From Ceratorhiza oryzae-sativae (lineage: Eukaryota > Basidiomycota > Agaricomycetes > Cantharellales > Ceratobasidiaceae): a stretch of DNA of 64,000 bases. This document shows, one piece after another, positions 25,593 to 35,568 of this stretch (position 1 is its first letter; each line of letters opens with the position of its first letter). The notes beneath the pieces were generated by a model, which saw only the letters and a list, made by a program, of their open reading frames with translations, did not search any database and was not told the DNA's origin. Location: positions 930,001 through 994,000 of the forward strand of contig JARWMV010000243.1 in NCBI GenBank assembly GCA_030998015.1, given 5' to 3'. The position numbers and the translations under genes were made by a program.

Positions 25593-26850
25593 ATGGCAAA
25601 CTCTCGATTCGCCTATGTGCGCTCATTCGAGCTCCCGGATCCGCTCTTGCCCAACACATACATGGTTCTTCGCATAGACGGGCACGCATTTCACAAGCAA
25701 GTATTTCCCCCTGTCACAACTCTCCGATATCGACGCATATAACATCTCGCTCGGTATAGGTTCTCGGACGCTCACAACTTTAAGAAACCAAACGACGAGC
25801 GCGCGTTGTGTTTGATGGACAAGGCCGCCCAGGCTGTTATGGAAGATTATCCCGATATTATGCTTGCGTTTGGAGAGAGCGATGAATATAGGCGAGTCGC
25901 TTGGGCCATCTGTCGATTGGGAAACTCACGAGGTCCGCATATAGCTTTCTATTCAAGAAATCATGTCAGCTCTACAACAGACGTCAGAGGTAGCATCTCT
26001 GTACTTCCAGCCCATCGCACGCAACAGAAACTCACGACACCGTAGAACAGCAAGATCGTCTCGATGCTCACATCCCTATTCACCTCGGCCTATGTCTTCC
26101 ACTGGGGCACGTTCCTCCCAGACACGCCCCTTGCCTATCCACCTTGGTTCGACGGCCGGATCGTTCTCTATCCTGGAAAGCAGGAAGTAAAAGATTATTT
26201 TGCGTGGCGCCAGGCAGATAGTGAGTCCCACGATGGCCCGGCCAGGTCGATCCCACCTTGACCCAATAACCGCCCTCAGCTCACATCAACAACCTGTACA
26301 ACACGACCTTTTGGGCCCTGGTTCAACAGGGTGGGATGACAGCTCGTGAAGCGGAGACCAGACTCAAGGCACGCAACTCCCCACCCCCAACATATCTCAT
26401 TTCCGCTCCATCCCGATCGAGCCAGACTCATTTGGAGCTCACAACAGGGCACGCTGTCAAAGGACAAACACGAAATATTATTCCAGGATTTCAAGATCAA
26501 CTACAACGCTTTGCCCGAACGGTTCAAAAAGGGGAGCGTGCTTGTCCGAGAGGTACGCGAAGCACCTATTCAGCCTTGATGCGAAATGGTCTAAACCTGA
26601 AGTAGGTTGTAGGTGCGGTCGAGTCGCCCCTTGATGCGACGACAACGAGAGTGATGGGCGTCCAGGAGACGAGCGCTCCAGGCGCGGTCGGAGCCGAGGT
26701 TCCTGTCACCGATCGTGATGTCCAAGCATCGGCCAAGCCCACAAGACCCCAAAGAGAAAACAGAGAGCTCCGCCGAGCGTTGTGCGTACCGTGCACGTTG
26801 ATATTATCAAGGATGAGTTTTGGACTGGCCACCCTGATCTACTCGAATAA
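25593..26850 (+). CDS. THG1: tRNA-His guanylyltransferase
   Basis: [13 protein letters not shown] is the typical Thg1 start. The exons then give [23 protein letters not shown], with the metal-binding Asp of the DG motif, then GESDEYSFLF, the second metal-binding motif, then [18 protein letters not shown] and [14 protein letters not shown], with a C-terminus [12 protein letters not shown]. The enzyme adds G-1 to the 5' end of tRNA-His. Exons: 25593-25696, 25760-25891, 25945-25989, 26051-26220, from 26280 on, and the final part ending at 26850. Three introns need GC donors (GCAAGT at 25697, GCGAGT at 25892, GCACGC after RLK). In the linker at 26640-26760 the frame must change once, either by a small intron or by a 1-nt deletion. 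Identity is certain; the exact C-terminal linker is not. Confidence 0.9.
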
Positions 26851-27010
26851 ACCTAATCATGTCGATCACTGAATGAAAAAAAAACGCCTTGACAACAGCT
26901 CAGAACCCACGTGATTGCGAGATCGTCAGACAGAGTGTCGCGCGGAAACATCCATAGCATAATCCACTACAAGACACCGATACAGAACCGAAGTTTCGAA
27001 GGTAAAAAAG

Positions 27011-27663
27011 CTAAACACCCATCAAGAAACGAAACAGCCAGTCGAAAGTACAACAGCCGGGTATGTACGAGTGCGATTTAGAGCGCAAACATGAAGCTAG
27101 CACGGCAGCGATAGCACCGACCATGCCAGAGGCACCAGCAGCACCAATGGCACCATTGGAAGCCTTGGTAGGCGTGGCAGAGGCAGAGGCCGAGGCCGAT
27201 GCAGGGGTAGAGCTAGCAGGCGCGGTGGAAGAAGCAGCAGGTGCACTATCCGAAGAAAAAAAAAAATGAGCTTGAGTCTGATCGGGTGAGGAGCTCGACT
27301 TACGTGGCGCTGGCTCCACCGGTCGAAGCAGGAACGGACTGGGTCAGGGTGATGCCAGAGCGGCGCAGAGAGCGCGAGCGGCGGTGATGGCGTTTTCGAG
27401 GTCAGCGCCCTTGCAAGTAGAAGCAATGCAGTTATAGGTCGACATGACAAAGTCGTTATTCCTGCACAGGCAGGCGTTGTCGGTGGGGTCGCAGGAGCCA
27501 TAGTTGGCCGACTGCATGCAAGCTGGGGCCCGAGTCAGACACACGACGACGACAAGTGCAAGGCCAAGCACGACTTACTGACGGCGCAGGCCGGGATCTG
27601 ACGCTTGACGGAGCTGGCCGAGGCGACGGCGGCAAGAGCAAGGATGACGATGGAGGGACGCAT
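27011..27663 (-). CDS. CFEM-domain protein with GPI-type tail, apparent frameshift
   Basis: Exon 27663-27579 gives signal peptide MRPSIVILALAAVASASS and IPACAV. Exon 2 from 27522 gives the CFEM core YGSCDPTDNACLCRNN, YNCIASTC and ALCAAL, with the expected cysteines and DNACLC. In the plain frame it stops at 27344. Shifting by one base at about 27351-27358 lets the reading continue GITLTQSVPASTGGASAT, then through a 58-nt intron (27303-27246) into a Ser/Ala/Thr-rich linker and a hydrophobic tail GASGMVGAIAAVLASC typical of GPI anchoring. So the full gene probably encodes a wall-anchored CFEM protein that a missing base truncates here, by mutation or by sequence error. Confidence 0.75.
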
Positions 27664-28602
27664 GGTGAAGAAGCGAGTGTGGTGGAAGAGCGAAAGAGGT
27701 GAAGGAGACCGATGTGAAGAGGGGAAACCTATAGCGGTCTGTCTATCGCACCCGGCATTTTGAATGTTGCGGGAGCCAAGTGCCGGGACCCTGCAATTCC
27801 CAATCGCTGCCGGGTCTAACCTCCAACGGCCACTCGGCCCTGAACAATAGCCCACATCAGATTGTCCCGCCAGTCGCGTGGTCATCGCCTTCTCTGCAGA
27901 ATCCTCGCCACCGAGCGACCAGTGGCCACGCACAATGCAGCAGCCATGGCAAGGCGCATACAGGCTGCGATAACGAGCCTCCAGCGCAGGGCTCGCCCAG
28001 AGACGAAATGTCGGGCGCAGATCCCAACTGAATTGAACGGTGCCTCAAAGTCGGGGTCTGCTTTGTCGGGCTAATTGTCAGACTAAAATCTCCACCACAC
28101 GTCGATCCCACACGCGTGCCGGCAGCCGATCTTCGCCGTGGCTGACATTTTTGTGACGGCATTCCGATCACCTTCTGATGTAATATCTGTTAAAACGGTC
28201 CTTGCGAGCACACATGAAAGGAAATGTCGGAATGCCGAATGTTTTTCTCGTCTGGGCCGACTGATAGCCTTCCAGCTGTTGGGAGCCCGGAGAAACTGCT
28301 GCACATAAAGGAGTTTATCCTCGGCTGGGAGGTGGTTCTTGGAGCCGTGTGGGTCCGGGTTGAAGTCCTCTGGCTCGGGGATTCGTTTCTCTCACATATG
28401 GTCCTCTCAACGTTTCGCCAGACTATGCCTCATAGGGCCGACGTTCTTCTCAATCGCCACTTCTTTCTTCTCCCCGCGCTCACGATCTGCCGTGGATGGT
28501 TCTATACAGTCTCATAAGCAGCCAGCCGTGCTTCCGGGAAGATTTGCTTCCGACTGCCACACCATCATCGAATAACCTCTGTCCTCGCCGCGCTCTAACC
28601 CA
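27664..28602. other. Divergent intergenic region, CFEM gene / RPL31
   Basis: Shared upstream region of two divergent genes. Frames here lack motifs. No RNA gene is recognised. Confidence 0.5.
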
Positions 28603-29278
28603 ATGGTACGTCGTCCTCTACTAGCGCAGTGCATAGAGCCAACTATTTATTCAAACGCAGGCACGCACAAAATCCGACAAAAAGGCACGCCCACACCCTC
28701 CATCACACATCGTATTCTATTAACGTTGTCCACCCCCCACAGACGGGCAAGACCCGCTCCGCGCTCCAGGATGTCGTGACCAGGGAATACACCATCCACA
28801 TGCACAAGCTCGTGCACGGCCGCTCGTTCAAGAAGCGTGCACCATGGGCCGTCAAGTCGGTGGTTACCTTTGCCCAAAAGGTCTGTCTGCATTGTACTGC
28901 CTCTCCGATGCGGAGGCGCTGACGGGGGGGTTCGTCTATAGGCAATGGGTGTCAAGGACGTCCGACTTGACCCCAAGCTGAACCAGGAGATCTGGAAGCA
29001 GGGAATCAAGAACGTGCCACACCGAATTCGTGTCAAGCTTGAGCGTGAGTCGGTTTGGCACAAGTCTAACGAGTTGCCGCTCACGTCGTTTGGGGGGGAC
29101 TCTAGGCAAGCGAAATGACGAAGAGGGCGCAAAGGAAAAGCTGTACGTCTACGCATCGGCCATTGCGGTACCTCGAAACGGGTTCAAGGTGGGTCTGCTT
29201 TTGCATATCAGCGTTCGCGTGCCAAGCTGAGTATCTGTCCAGGGTCTGCAAACTGTCGTTGTCGATACGGAAGAGTGA
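28603..29278 (+). CDS. RPL31: 60S ribosomal protein eL31
   Basis: Six exons (28603-28605, 28661-28684, 28743-28880, 28942-29044, 29106-29188, 29243-29278) encode 128 residues. Motifs include [64 protein letters not shown] and the end [11 protein letters not shown], all diagnostic of eL31 in the large ribosomal subunit. The first exon holds only the ATG, as is common for fungal ribosomal protein genes where an early intron aids expression. Intron 2 (28685-28742, 58 nt) needs the donor GCACGC; it has a good branch-point-like TATTAAC before the acceptor. The next exons are GT-AG. No frame damage. Confidence 0.95.
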
Positions 29279-29669
29279 TCGATTTTAGTTGTACTTGGTT
29301 TTCTGTCATCCGCACCACGATATATGCATTATGTCCCTATGAATGCGCTACGCTAGTGTTTCAAGTCGCTCCGGATGTGCGGGAACGAAGCTTCAACTAC
29401 TTCAAGCGTATCCTCGTACAAATTTACACTTTTAGGTTTTTTCCAGGCTGGCTGCAAATAGGGAATCCAGCGATTTGTATCATCGACAGCCTTTTGTCCG
29501 CGATACTCTCTTTCGCCCTCCAGCAACGGTCGCGGTCGCAAGGGACAACCGGATGAACGGGATCGGTGCTCTCTCTCTCGACCAACTGCACATTCGGACA
29601 CTATATGAACAGGTGCCTATCGCCCAGTTACATGTCGAGCGCCACTGAGATCAAACGAGTTTAGAAGAA
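29279..29669. other. Intergenic between RPL31 and the retrotransposon
   Basis: 3' flank of RPL31. It ends with the AAGAA target-site copy at 29665-29669. No coding exon. Confidence 0.5.
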
Positions 29670-29945
29670 TGCTACGACCCGTAAGAGGGATCGTACTTAA
29701 ACCGACAGATATGATGAGGGGGATGCGAAGGTATTTCGACCTGCGGAGCAGGTGCGAAATCCTTGGCTATATGTATTCACACCGTAGCATACAATCGAAT
29801 TGTAGTACATAAGCATAACCGTACATAAGAGGAAATGGTATCAATAAAGAAGAAAGGTGAAGCCTCAACACTGCCAAATGGGATCCTAGACCATATGGTC
29901 ACTGGTATTCGTCCGGGGTAAGGCCGATAGTCATGGCTCACAACA
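29670..29945 (-). repeat. 3' LTR of the chromovirus
   Basis: 276 bp, begins TGCTACGACC and ends CTCACAACA on the plus strand. It appears identical to 35288-35563. It follows the polypurine tract in sense direction. Confidence 0.95.
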
Positions 29946-29959
29946 CTGTCCCCCCTTTA
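29946..29959 (-). promoter_or_regulatory. Polypurine tract
   Basis: In sense direction TAAAGGGGGGACAG abuts the 3' LTR; the stop codon of pol supplies its first three bases. A purine run here is the expected primer for plus-strand DNA synthesis. Confidence 0.85.
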
Positions 29960-32900
29960 GGACCTCTTGGAGGATTTCGAGAGTCCTTTATGAGGCTCAG
30001 CTGAGCCCTTCTGTTTAGCCAATCTCAGTCGCTCCTTCTTGTAGTCCTTTACTGCATCCTTTGCCCCAGTAAGATCCTCCTCCCATAGCCATTCATTCTC
30101 TTCAGGCCCAAAGCCAACCCATTGAACAAGATATTTCCACCTTCCACGCTCACGTTTGCCATCTATAATTTGTTTGACCTCTTGAACATTATCTTCACCA
30201 GTAGGTGTTTCTATTGCTGGAGGAGGTGGAGGCACTCGTACAGGGTCAACTCGGTATGGGGAGAGTTTGCCAACATAGAAGACATCATGGACCTTCATTG
30301 ATGCTGGCAGCTCCAAACGGTAAGCAGCTGGGGAGATTTGCTCAGTGATCTTGAATGGCCCTAGTCTCTGGTGGTCAAGTTTTTTGGATGGTCTTTGGGT
30401 TTGAATATTTTTTGCATCTAGCCAAACTTTGTCCCCAATTTTGAAATCGGGTAGTGCATTATTGTTTCCAGCTTTCATACGCTCCTTAGCCATGTGAAGT
30501 GAGCTAAGGACTTCCTTCTGAACTTGGGCAAGTTGCTTGATATGCTCCTCAGCTGCAGGCACACTAGTGATTTCTCCTGTGGGTGTCATTGAGGGGTGTT
30601 GTCCATACAAGGCAAAGAATGGAGAAGTGCCTGTTGCACTGTGAGATGCATTGTTATAGGAGAATTCTGCTGTAGACAACCATTTAACCCAGTCATCCTG
30701 TTTGTGGGATACAAATGCCCTCAGGTAGTGCTCTACTGTCTGGTTAACCCTTTCAGTTTGACCATCTGTCTCTGGATGAAAGGCAGATGATAAGCTAGGT
30801 CGTATCCCAAGTCTCTGGTAGAGTGCCTTCAGGAAATGGCTTTTGAATGTAGGACCACGATCAGATATGGTTTGGTCAGGTGTACCATGCAGCTTCCACA
30901 CATTGTCAAGGAATAATTGGGCTAGTTCTGATGCATTCATAGACTCTTGGCAGGGAATGAAGTGACCAAACTTGGTGAAGGAGTCAATGACAACCAAGAT
31001 ACTGTCATAATTGGCTGACTTTGGGAGCTTGACAATCATATCATATGAGATTATTGAGAATGGGCGAGTGGGTACTGTTAGCGTTTGCAAAGGCAGAGGT
31101 ACTGGTTTGGCAGGCCGAATGCGCTGGCAGGTATCACAGTGCTCAACATAGCGATTTATCCAAGCCTTCATTCCTGGCCAATAATAATTCCGAGATACAA
31201 GTTCAAGAGAGCGTGCCTGTCCTGGATGCCCAGATATTGGAGAATCATGATATAGTAATAAGAGCAAGCGCTTAATCTTCTCATCATCAGGAACTACCAC
31301 TCGGTTTTGGTAACGCAGTAAGCCATTTTGGAGTACATAGTCTTTGAACTTTGCCTGCACAGTGGCTGGAGCCTTGTCTGGAGAGTTCCCAAGGAAGTGT
31401 AGGATTGACTCTAAGGAAACATCCTCAGGAGTACTGACACGTATCATAGCCCTGATTTCCTCTTCTGTTGGTGCTTCAATAGTAGCTGCAACTATGAAAT
31501 GTGACTCAGGAATCATGATCTGGGCATTCTCTGGTAGGCGTGCATAATCAGCTCTCCGTGACAAGGCATCAGGCTTCTCAGACTGCTTTCCAGGCCGGTA
31601 TGCAATCACAAAGTTATACATGGCCAGGATAAGATGCCAACAAGCATGCCGTCGGTTAAAGTTGTGTGATGTTTTCCAGTACTCCAAGTTTCTGTGGTCA
31701 GTGAACACTGTGATTGGATCTTTGGTTCCCTCCAAGTAGATGCGCCAGTTTTCAAAGGCCCGGATGATTGCAAGAAGCTCCTTGTCATGAGTATCATAAT
31801 TTCGCTCTGCTGGGGAAAAGCTCTCTGACATGAATGCAATAGGATGTAACCGGCCATCATCTTGGTGTTGGTTCAGTACAGCACCCATAGCCACACCAGA
31901 TGCATCAGTTTCCAGGAAGAAGGGCTTTTCTAGATCTGCATGGGCTAGGACAGGACGAGTTGAAATGGCATGCTTGAGTTCATCAAATGCCAACTGTTGC
32001 ATTGTTCCCCAAGTCCATGGAGTGCCCTTGGTGGTTAGATCATGGAGTGAACAAGCTATCCGACTAAAAGATTTTATGAACCGTCGGTAGAAGTTAACAA
32101 ATCCTAAGAAGGATTGAACCTCTTTAACTGAGGTTGGAACTGGCCATTCCTTAACTGATTTAACTTTAGCTTTGTCCATAGAAATTCCATCAACAGAAAT
32201 AATAAGCCCCAGGTATGGTACTGTAGTGACATTGAAGAAGCATTTAGATGCCTTGCAGAACAGTTGATTTTCTTTCAAGCGTCGAAGAACCTCTTGGACA
32301 TGTGCAGTGTGTTTGGATGGGTCTTTGGAAAAGATAAGAATATCATCCAGGTAGACAATGACTGTAATATCTAGTAGATCACGAAGCAGGTCATTCATGA
32401 AGTGCTGGAATGCTGCTGGTGCATTGGTTAGCCCAAAGGGCATAACCAAATATTCAAAGTGTCCAAATTTTGTGCGAAATGCAGTCTTCCACTCATCACC
32501 TTCACGAACCCTGACATTATTGTAACCCCAGCGCAGGTCTAGTTTTGTGAATATTTTGGCACCTTGGAGCTTAGCAATCAAGTCATCTTGCCTAGGGAGT
32601 GGGTACCGGTTTTTGACAGTAATATCATTGAGTTTACGGTAGTCCACTACCAGCCGTAATGAGCCATCAGCCTTTTTCACAAACATGACTGGAGCACCAG
32701 CTGGGGATTTACTGTGCCTAATCTTGCCTGTGGCTAAGCCCTCATCAATCATCTCTTTGAGAGCATCAGATTCTGCTGGGGTCATGCTATAAATTGGCCC
32801 AAATGGTGGGACTTTGCCTTCCTCTAGGTCAATAGGGATATCATATTCCCGATGAGGTGGGAGTTGTTTAAATTCTTCTTCCCCAAAGACTGTTAAGAAT

Positions 32901-33447
32901 TCATGATATTCTGCAGGGATGTGATCGGCTAGTGGAGTTGGCAAGGTCTCATATGGCTCCTCCATAGCTGACTGGAGAAATTCAGCAGAGCAGGATGATT
33001 GACAGTAGGCACTTGGGAATGTAATATGCAGCTTCTCCCAATCTATGTCTGGATTGTGCCGTTGCAGCCAGTCAAGGCCAAGCACAGTTTCAAAATTACC
33101 AGTATTACAAACATGGAAACGTTGAAGGTTCTCATGTGTATCTAGGCATACAAGTAGTTCAACTGCATGCCATATTTTTCCTAATGGTTTGCCCTCTATG
33201 TTCAGGACACGTTTAGGGCTCTCTAGCTCTATCAAAGGTAGCTTGAGGCATCTTGCAAGGTTGCCATTAATGAAGCAGAGGGATGCTCCAGAGTCTATTA
33301 GTGCTTGAGTTGGTTTTTCCGCTTTATCGATAGTGAGAGAGATGGGGACAATAAAATTCTTTTTTAATGACAATGTACATATCTCTATCGTCTCAGACTT
33401 CGATCTCCTTTGGGACTTTGCACATGCGGTTGTACAAGTCCCTATTC
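29957..33447 (-). CDS. pol: Pol polyprotein: protease, RT, RNase H, integrase, chromodomain
   Basis: About 1138 residues follow from 33373; the frame has no ATG there and stays open back to the end of gag, as expected for a gag-pol fusion. Protease: ALIDSGAS. Reverse transcriptase: MPFGLTNAPAAFQ and the catalytic VYLDDILIF. RNase H: LETDASGVAMGA and FTDHRNLEYW. Integrase: the HHCC finger (YHDSPISGHPGQ ... CDTCQ), then catalytic Asp, Asp and Glu in IISYDMIVKLP, TISDRGPTF and FHPETDGQTERVNQ. The C-terminal chromodomain shows RWKYLVQWVGFGPEENEW. All expected residues are present and there is no internal stop, so the protein should be functional. The chromodomain probably steers insertion to particular chromatin. 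Confidence 0.95.
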
Positions 33448-33454
33448 TTTTCCC
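33412..33454 (-). promoter_or_regulatory. Programmed -1 ribosomal frameshift signal, gag to pol
   Basis: In sense direction the gag codons TTG GGA AAA GAA TAG contain the slippery heptamer G GGA AAA (33454-33448) in the correct phase. A 5-nt spacer follows. Then a hairpin (33442-33412): GGGACTT pairs with AAGTCCC, GUACA pairs with UGUGC, with one bulged A and a 6-nt loop. A one-base backward slip enters exactly the frame that leads without stop into the protease. Heptamer, spacer length and stem match the known rules for -1 frameshifting. Confidence 0.85.
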
Positions 33455-34680
33455 AACTCAGCTCCAGACTCCGAACCCTCAGAATCAGGCTCTACTGCTG
33501 CTTTTCCTGATTCCTTCTTGACTTTAACCTCTGTCTTTGTCTCCTTGGCACTAGACAAACGCCAGCCTGTGCGGCAATCCTTGGCACTGTGCCCCTTTCG
33601 ACCACACTTGATGCATTCACCTGCAGCCTTGCGCCGATCCTTCTCTGCCTGATCAACATAATTGGGAGAACCAGATGGCACTGGGCTTCGTGTAGCTTTG
33701 GTTGTGGTTGTAGTGGTGGTACGAACGTCACTGGATGATGCTTTGGCGCAGGTGTGATCTAATTTGTTTTCGCGACGCACGTTGTCAATACGAATCGCTG
33801 CGGCGACAAGTTCGTCAAGGTCGACTGGCAGTTCCGCAAGCATTGACAGCTGTTCTTTGACCTTCCAGTGGAGGCCTCGCCTAAACTGTGCTCTGTATGC
33901 GCTGTCGTTCCATGTGAGGTCTGCCATAAGTGTTTGGAACTCTGTCCAGTAGTCGACAGTGGTGCCAGACTGCTCTAAGACTGCGATTTTGCGTTCTGCT
34001 GCGTGCCCTGCATCTGGATCTCCGAAGGCGTTGAGGAACGACTGTTCAAGGCTATCCCATGAGTCTAGTGCAGCTGGTAAGGTTCGACGCCGATGTCTGT
34101 TCACAAGCGCTTCCATGAGAGGTTGGGCCCAATCGGCTGCAGTATCTTTCGTATTCTGCAGGAGCCATATCATCTCAGAGCTCTCGTCGGCAAACCGGTC
34201 GTGCATGAAAGTCAGGCAGACCGCCATGCGAGTCCACCACTGCTTCGCCACCTTGCCTTTGGATTTCCCATCGTAGCGATCGGGAATACTGATCTTTGGG
34301 CTTCTAAGGCTCTCTGCGGGAGCAGTGGTGCCTTGTCGCACGGGCGTTGGTTCGCGCTTTGGCGTTTTCTCTTTCCGTTTGCCTGCAGCTGTGGCGCCTT
34401 CAGGTCCGACTGTTTGATTCCCCAAGTCAAAATCGTCATCGTCATTGTCGCCCTTCCCAGCAAGCGATTGGATTTGATTCTCCATAGACTGTATCGTCGC
34501 TTGATCCTCTTCTCGAAGAGTTATGAGCTTTTGGACGAGCGTTTTGAGCTCTCGGACTTCTGTAAGAACTTCTTCGACCGACATTTGCGACCCTTGCGAC
34601 GGGAATGGGTTAAGGACTGAGTGTTCGTTGACTGGTGAGTGCGTTCTTGAGTGGGAGCGGCTTCGGGTGACAACGGGCAT
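33442..34680 (-). CDS. gag: Gag polyprotein with CCHC zinc knuckle
   Basis: 412 residues from an ATG at 34680. A basic Ser/Arg N-terminus precedes a coiled coil (VEEVLTEVRELKTLVQKLI) and an acidic linker. The capsid-like part (KISIPDRYDGKSKGKVAKQWW, ADWAQPLMEAL, FGDPDAGHAAERKIAVL, YWTEFQTLMADL) fits the retrotransposon gag family. The nucleocapsid knuckle CIKCGRKGHSAKDC is close to the C-terminus. Gag forms the virus-like particle that packages the element RNA. The stop at 33444-33442 sits just after a slippery site, so a fraction of ribosomes should continue into pol. Confidence 0.93.
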   Translation of the reverse strand: MPVVTRSRSHSRTHSPVNEHSVLNPFPSQGSQMSVEEVLTEVRELKTLVQKLITLREEDQATIQSMENQIQSLAGKGDNDDDDFDLGNQTVGPEGATAAGKRKEKTPKREPTPVRQGTTAPAESLRSPKISIPDRYDGKSKGKVAKQWWTRMAVCLTFMHDRFADESSEMIWLLQNTKDTAADWAQPLMEALVNRHRRRTLPAALDSWDSLEQSFLNAFGDPDAGHAAERKIAVLEQSGTTVDYWTEFQTLMADLTWNDSAYRAQFRRGLHWKVKEQLSMLAELPVDLDELVAAAIRIDNVRRENKLDHTCAKASSSDVRTTTTTTTKATRSPVPSGSPNYVDQAEKDRRKAAGECIKCGRKGHSAKDCRTGWRLSSAKETKTEVKVKKESGKAAVEPDSEGSESGAELGKE

Positions 34681-35273
34681 GTAAGACGCTCGTAGAGCGT
34701 CAGGCGGACTTCAGGTTTACGACCAGTAAGACGTTCTATTAGGGTACGACGCGGCGCCAGAGCGACTAAATACAAAAAAGCGATGGAATAGCCTCACACA
34801 CGATCTCGGCGGGGCGTGATGAACCCGGCGGAGGTGAGGGCTTTTCTTCGTGCAAACAGCGCTCGAGCGCTCGATTGAATGGGTCGAGGGTGGAGGGAAA
34901 AAAAGGGGTACAACGCTGGCAACCCAAGTGGGTTTTCACACAGCGAGGTGGCAAATGACTGATACGAGGTCTGGTACTGCGGGTTGAGCGAGCCTCTCAG
35001 GACGTCGTACCAAAGGTACTCTCGGATAAGGAACACCGAGTCCTCGATTGAGTTCAGCTGTACACTCGGGACTAGTCCCACGCCACGAAGCACCAGAGGA
35101 TAGGCTATAAGGCCACAAACTCAACACCAAATTGTCCGCAAGCGCGGCTCAGTCGTAAATCGCACTCAGGCGCGACGTGGGAAGCTGGCAATGTCGATTT
35201 GCCCTAAACCGAATACCTCGACGCTTGCGCGGAGGGTTTAGACGTATGCCAAAGGCTCAGTGTAGCCTAGAAA
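34681..35273 (-). other. Chromovirus 5' leader
   Basis: About 600 nt between primer-binding site and gag start. Frames present are short and unrecognised. It probably holds packaging signals; none can be named from sequence alone. Confidence 0.6.
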
Positions 35274-35285
35274 AGGTCGAAATAC
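35274..35285 (-). promoter_or_regulatory. Self-priming primer-binding site
   Basis: The sense sequence GTATTTCGACCT begins 2 nt after the 5' LTR. It is a perfect 12-nt complement of AGGTCGAAATAC inside the LTR (35360-35349). That LTR block lies 29 nt downstream of a TATA-like TATAG (35389-35385), so it should be the 5' end of the RNA. No match to a tRNA 3' end was apparent. This arrangement is that of Tf1/sushi-type self-priming elements. Confidence 0.8.
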
Positions 35286-35287
35286 AG

Positions 35288-35563
35288 TGCTACGACCCGT
35301 AAGAGGGATCGTACTTAAACCGACAGATATGATGAGGGGGATGCGAAGGTATTTCGACCTGCGGAGCAGGTGCGAAATCCTTGGCTATATGTATTCACAC
35401 CGTAGCATACAATCGAATTGTAGTACATAAGCATAACCGTACATAAGAGGAAATGGTATCAATAAAGAAGAAAGGTGAAGCCTCAACACTGCCAAATGGG
35501 ATCCTAGACCATATGGTCACTGGTATTCGTCCGGGGTAAGGCCGATAGTCATGGCTCACAACA
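35288..35563 (-). repeat. 5' LTR of the chromovirus
   Basis: 276 bp, apparently identical to 29670-29945. Inferred U3 is 35563-35361 (TATA-like at 35389) and R-U5 is 35360-35288. It is followed outside by the AAGAA target copy. Confidence 0.95.
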
Positions 35564-35568
35564 AAGAA

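Larger units (their letters stand above)
29670..35563 (-). mobile_element. Full-length Ty3/gypsy chromovirus LTR retrotransposon
   Basis: The 5.9-kb element is transcribed leftward. It is bounded by two 276-bp LTRs that start TG and end CA and look identical base for base by eye. A 5-bp target duplication AAGAA flanks it (29665-29669 and 35564-35568). Order in sense direction: 5' LTR, self-complementary primer-binding site, leader, gag, pol (protease, reverse transcriptase, RNase H, integrase, chromodomain), polypurine tract, 3' LTR. Both frames are open. Identical LTRs and a clean target duplication imply recent insertion, and the element may still be mobile. The integrase chromodomain places it among chromoviruses. 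Confidence 0.97.

Noticed and set aside
28647..29156. 169-codon minus-strand frame across RPL31
   Set aside because: It runs antisense over the well supported eL31 exons and has no motif.
33374..33441. Independent start codon for pol
   Set aside because: No ATG lies in the pol frame here, and the frame is open back into the end of gag behind a slippery site; recoding is the better explanation.
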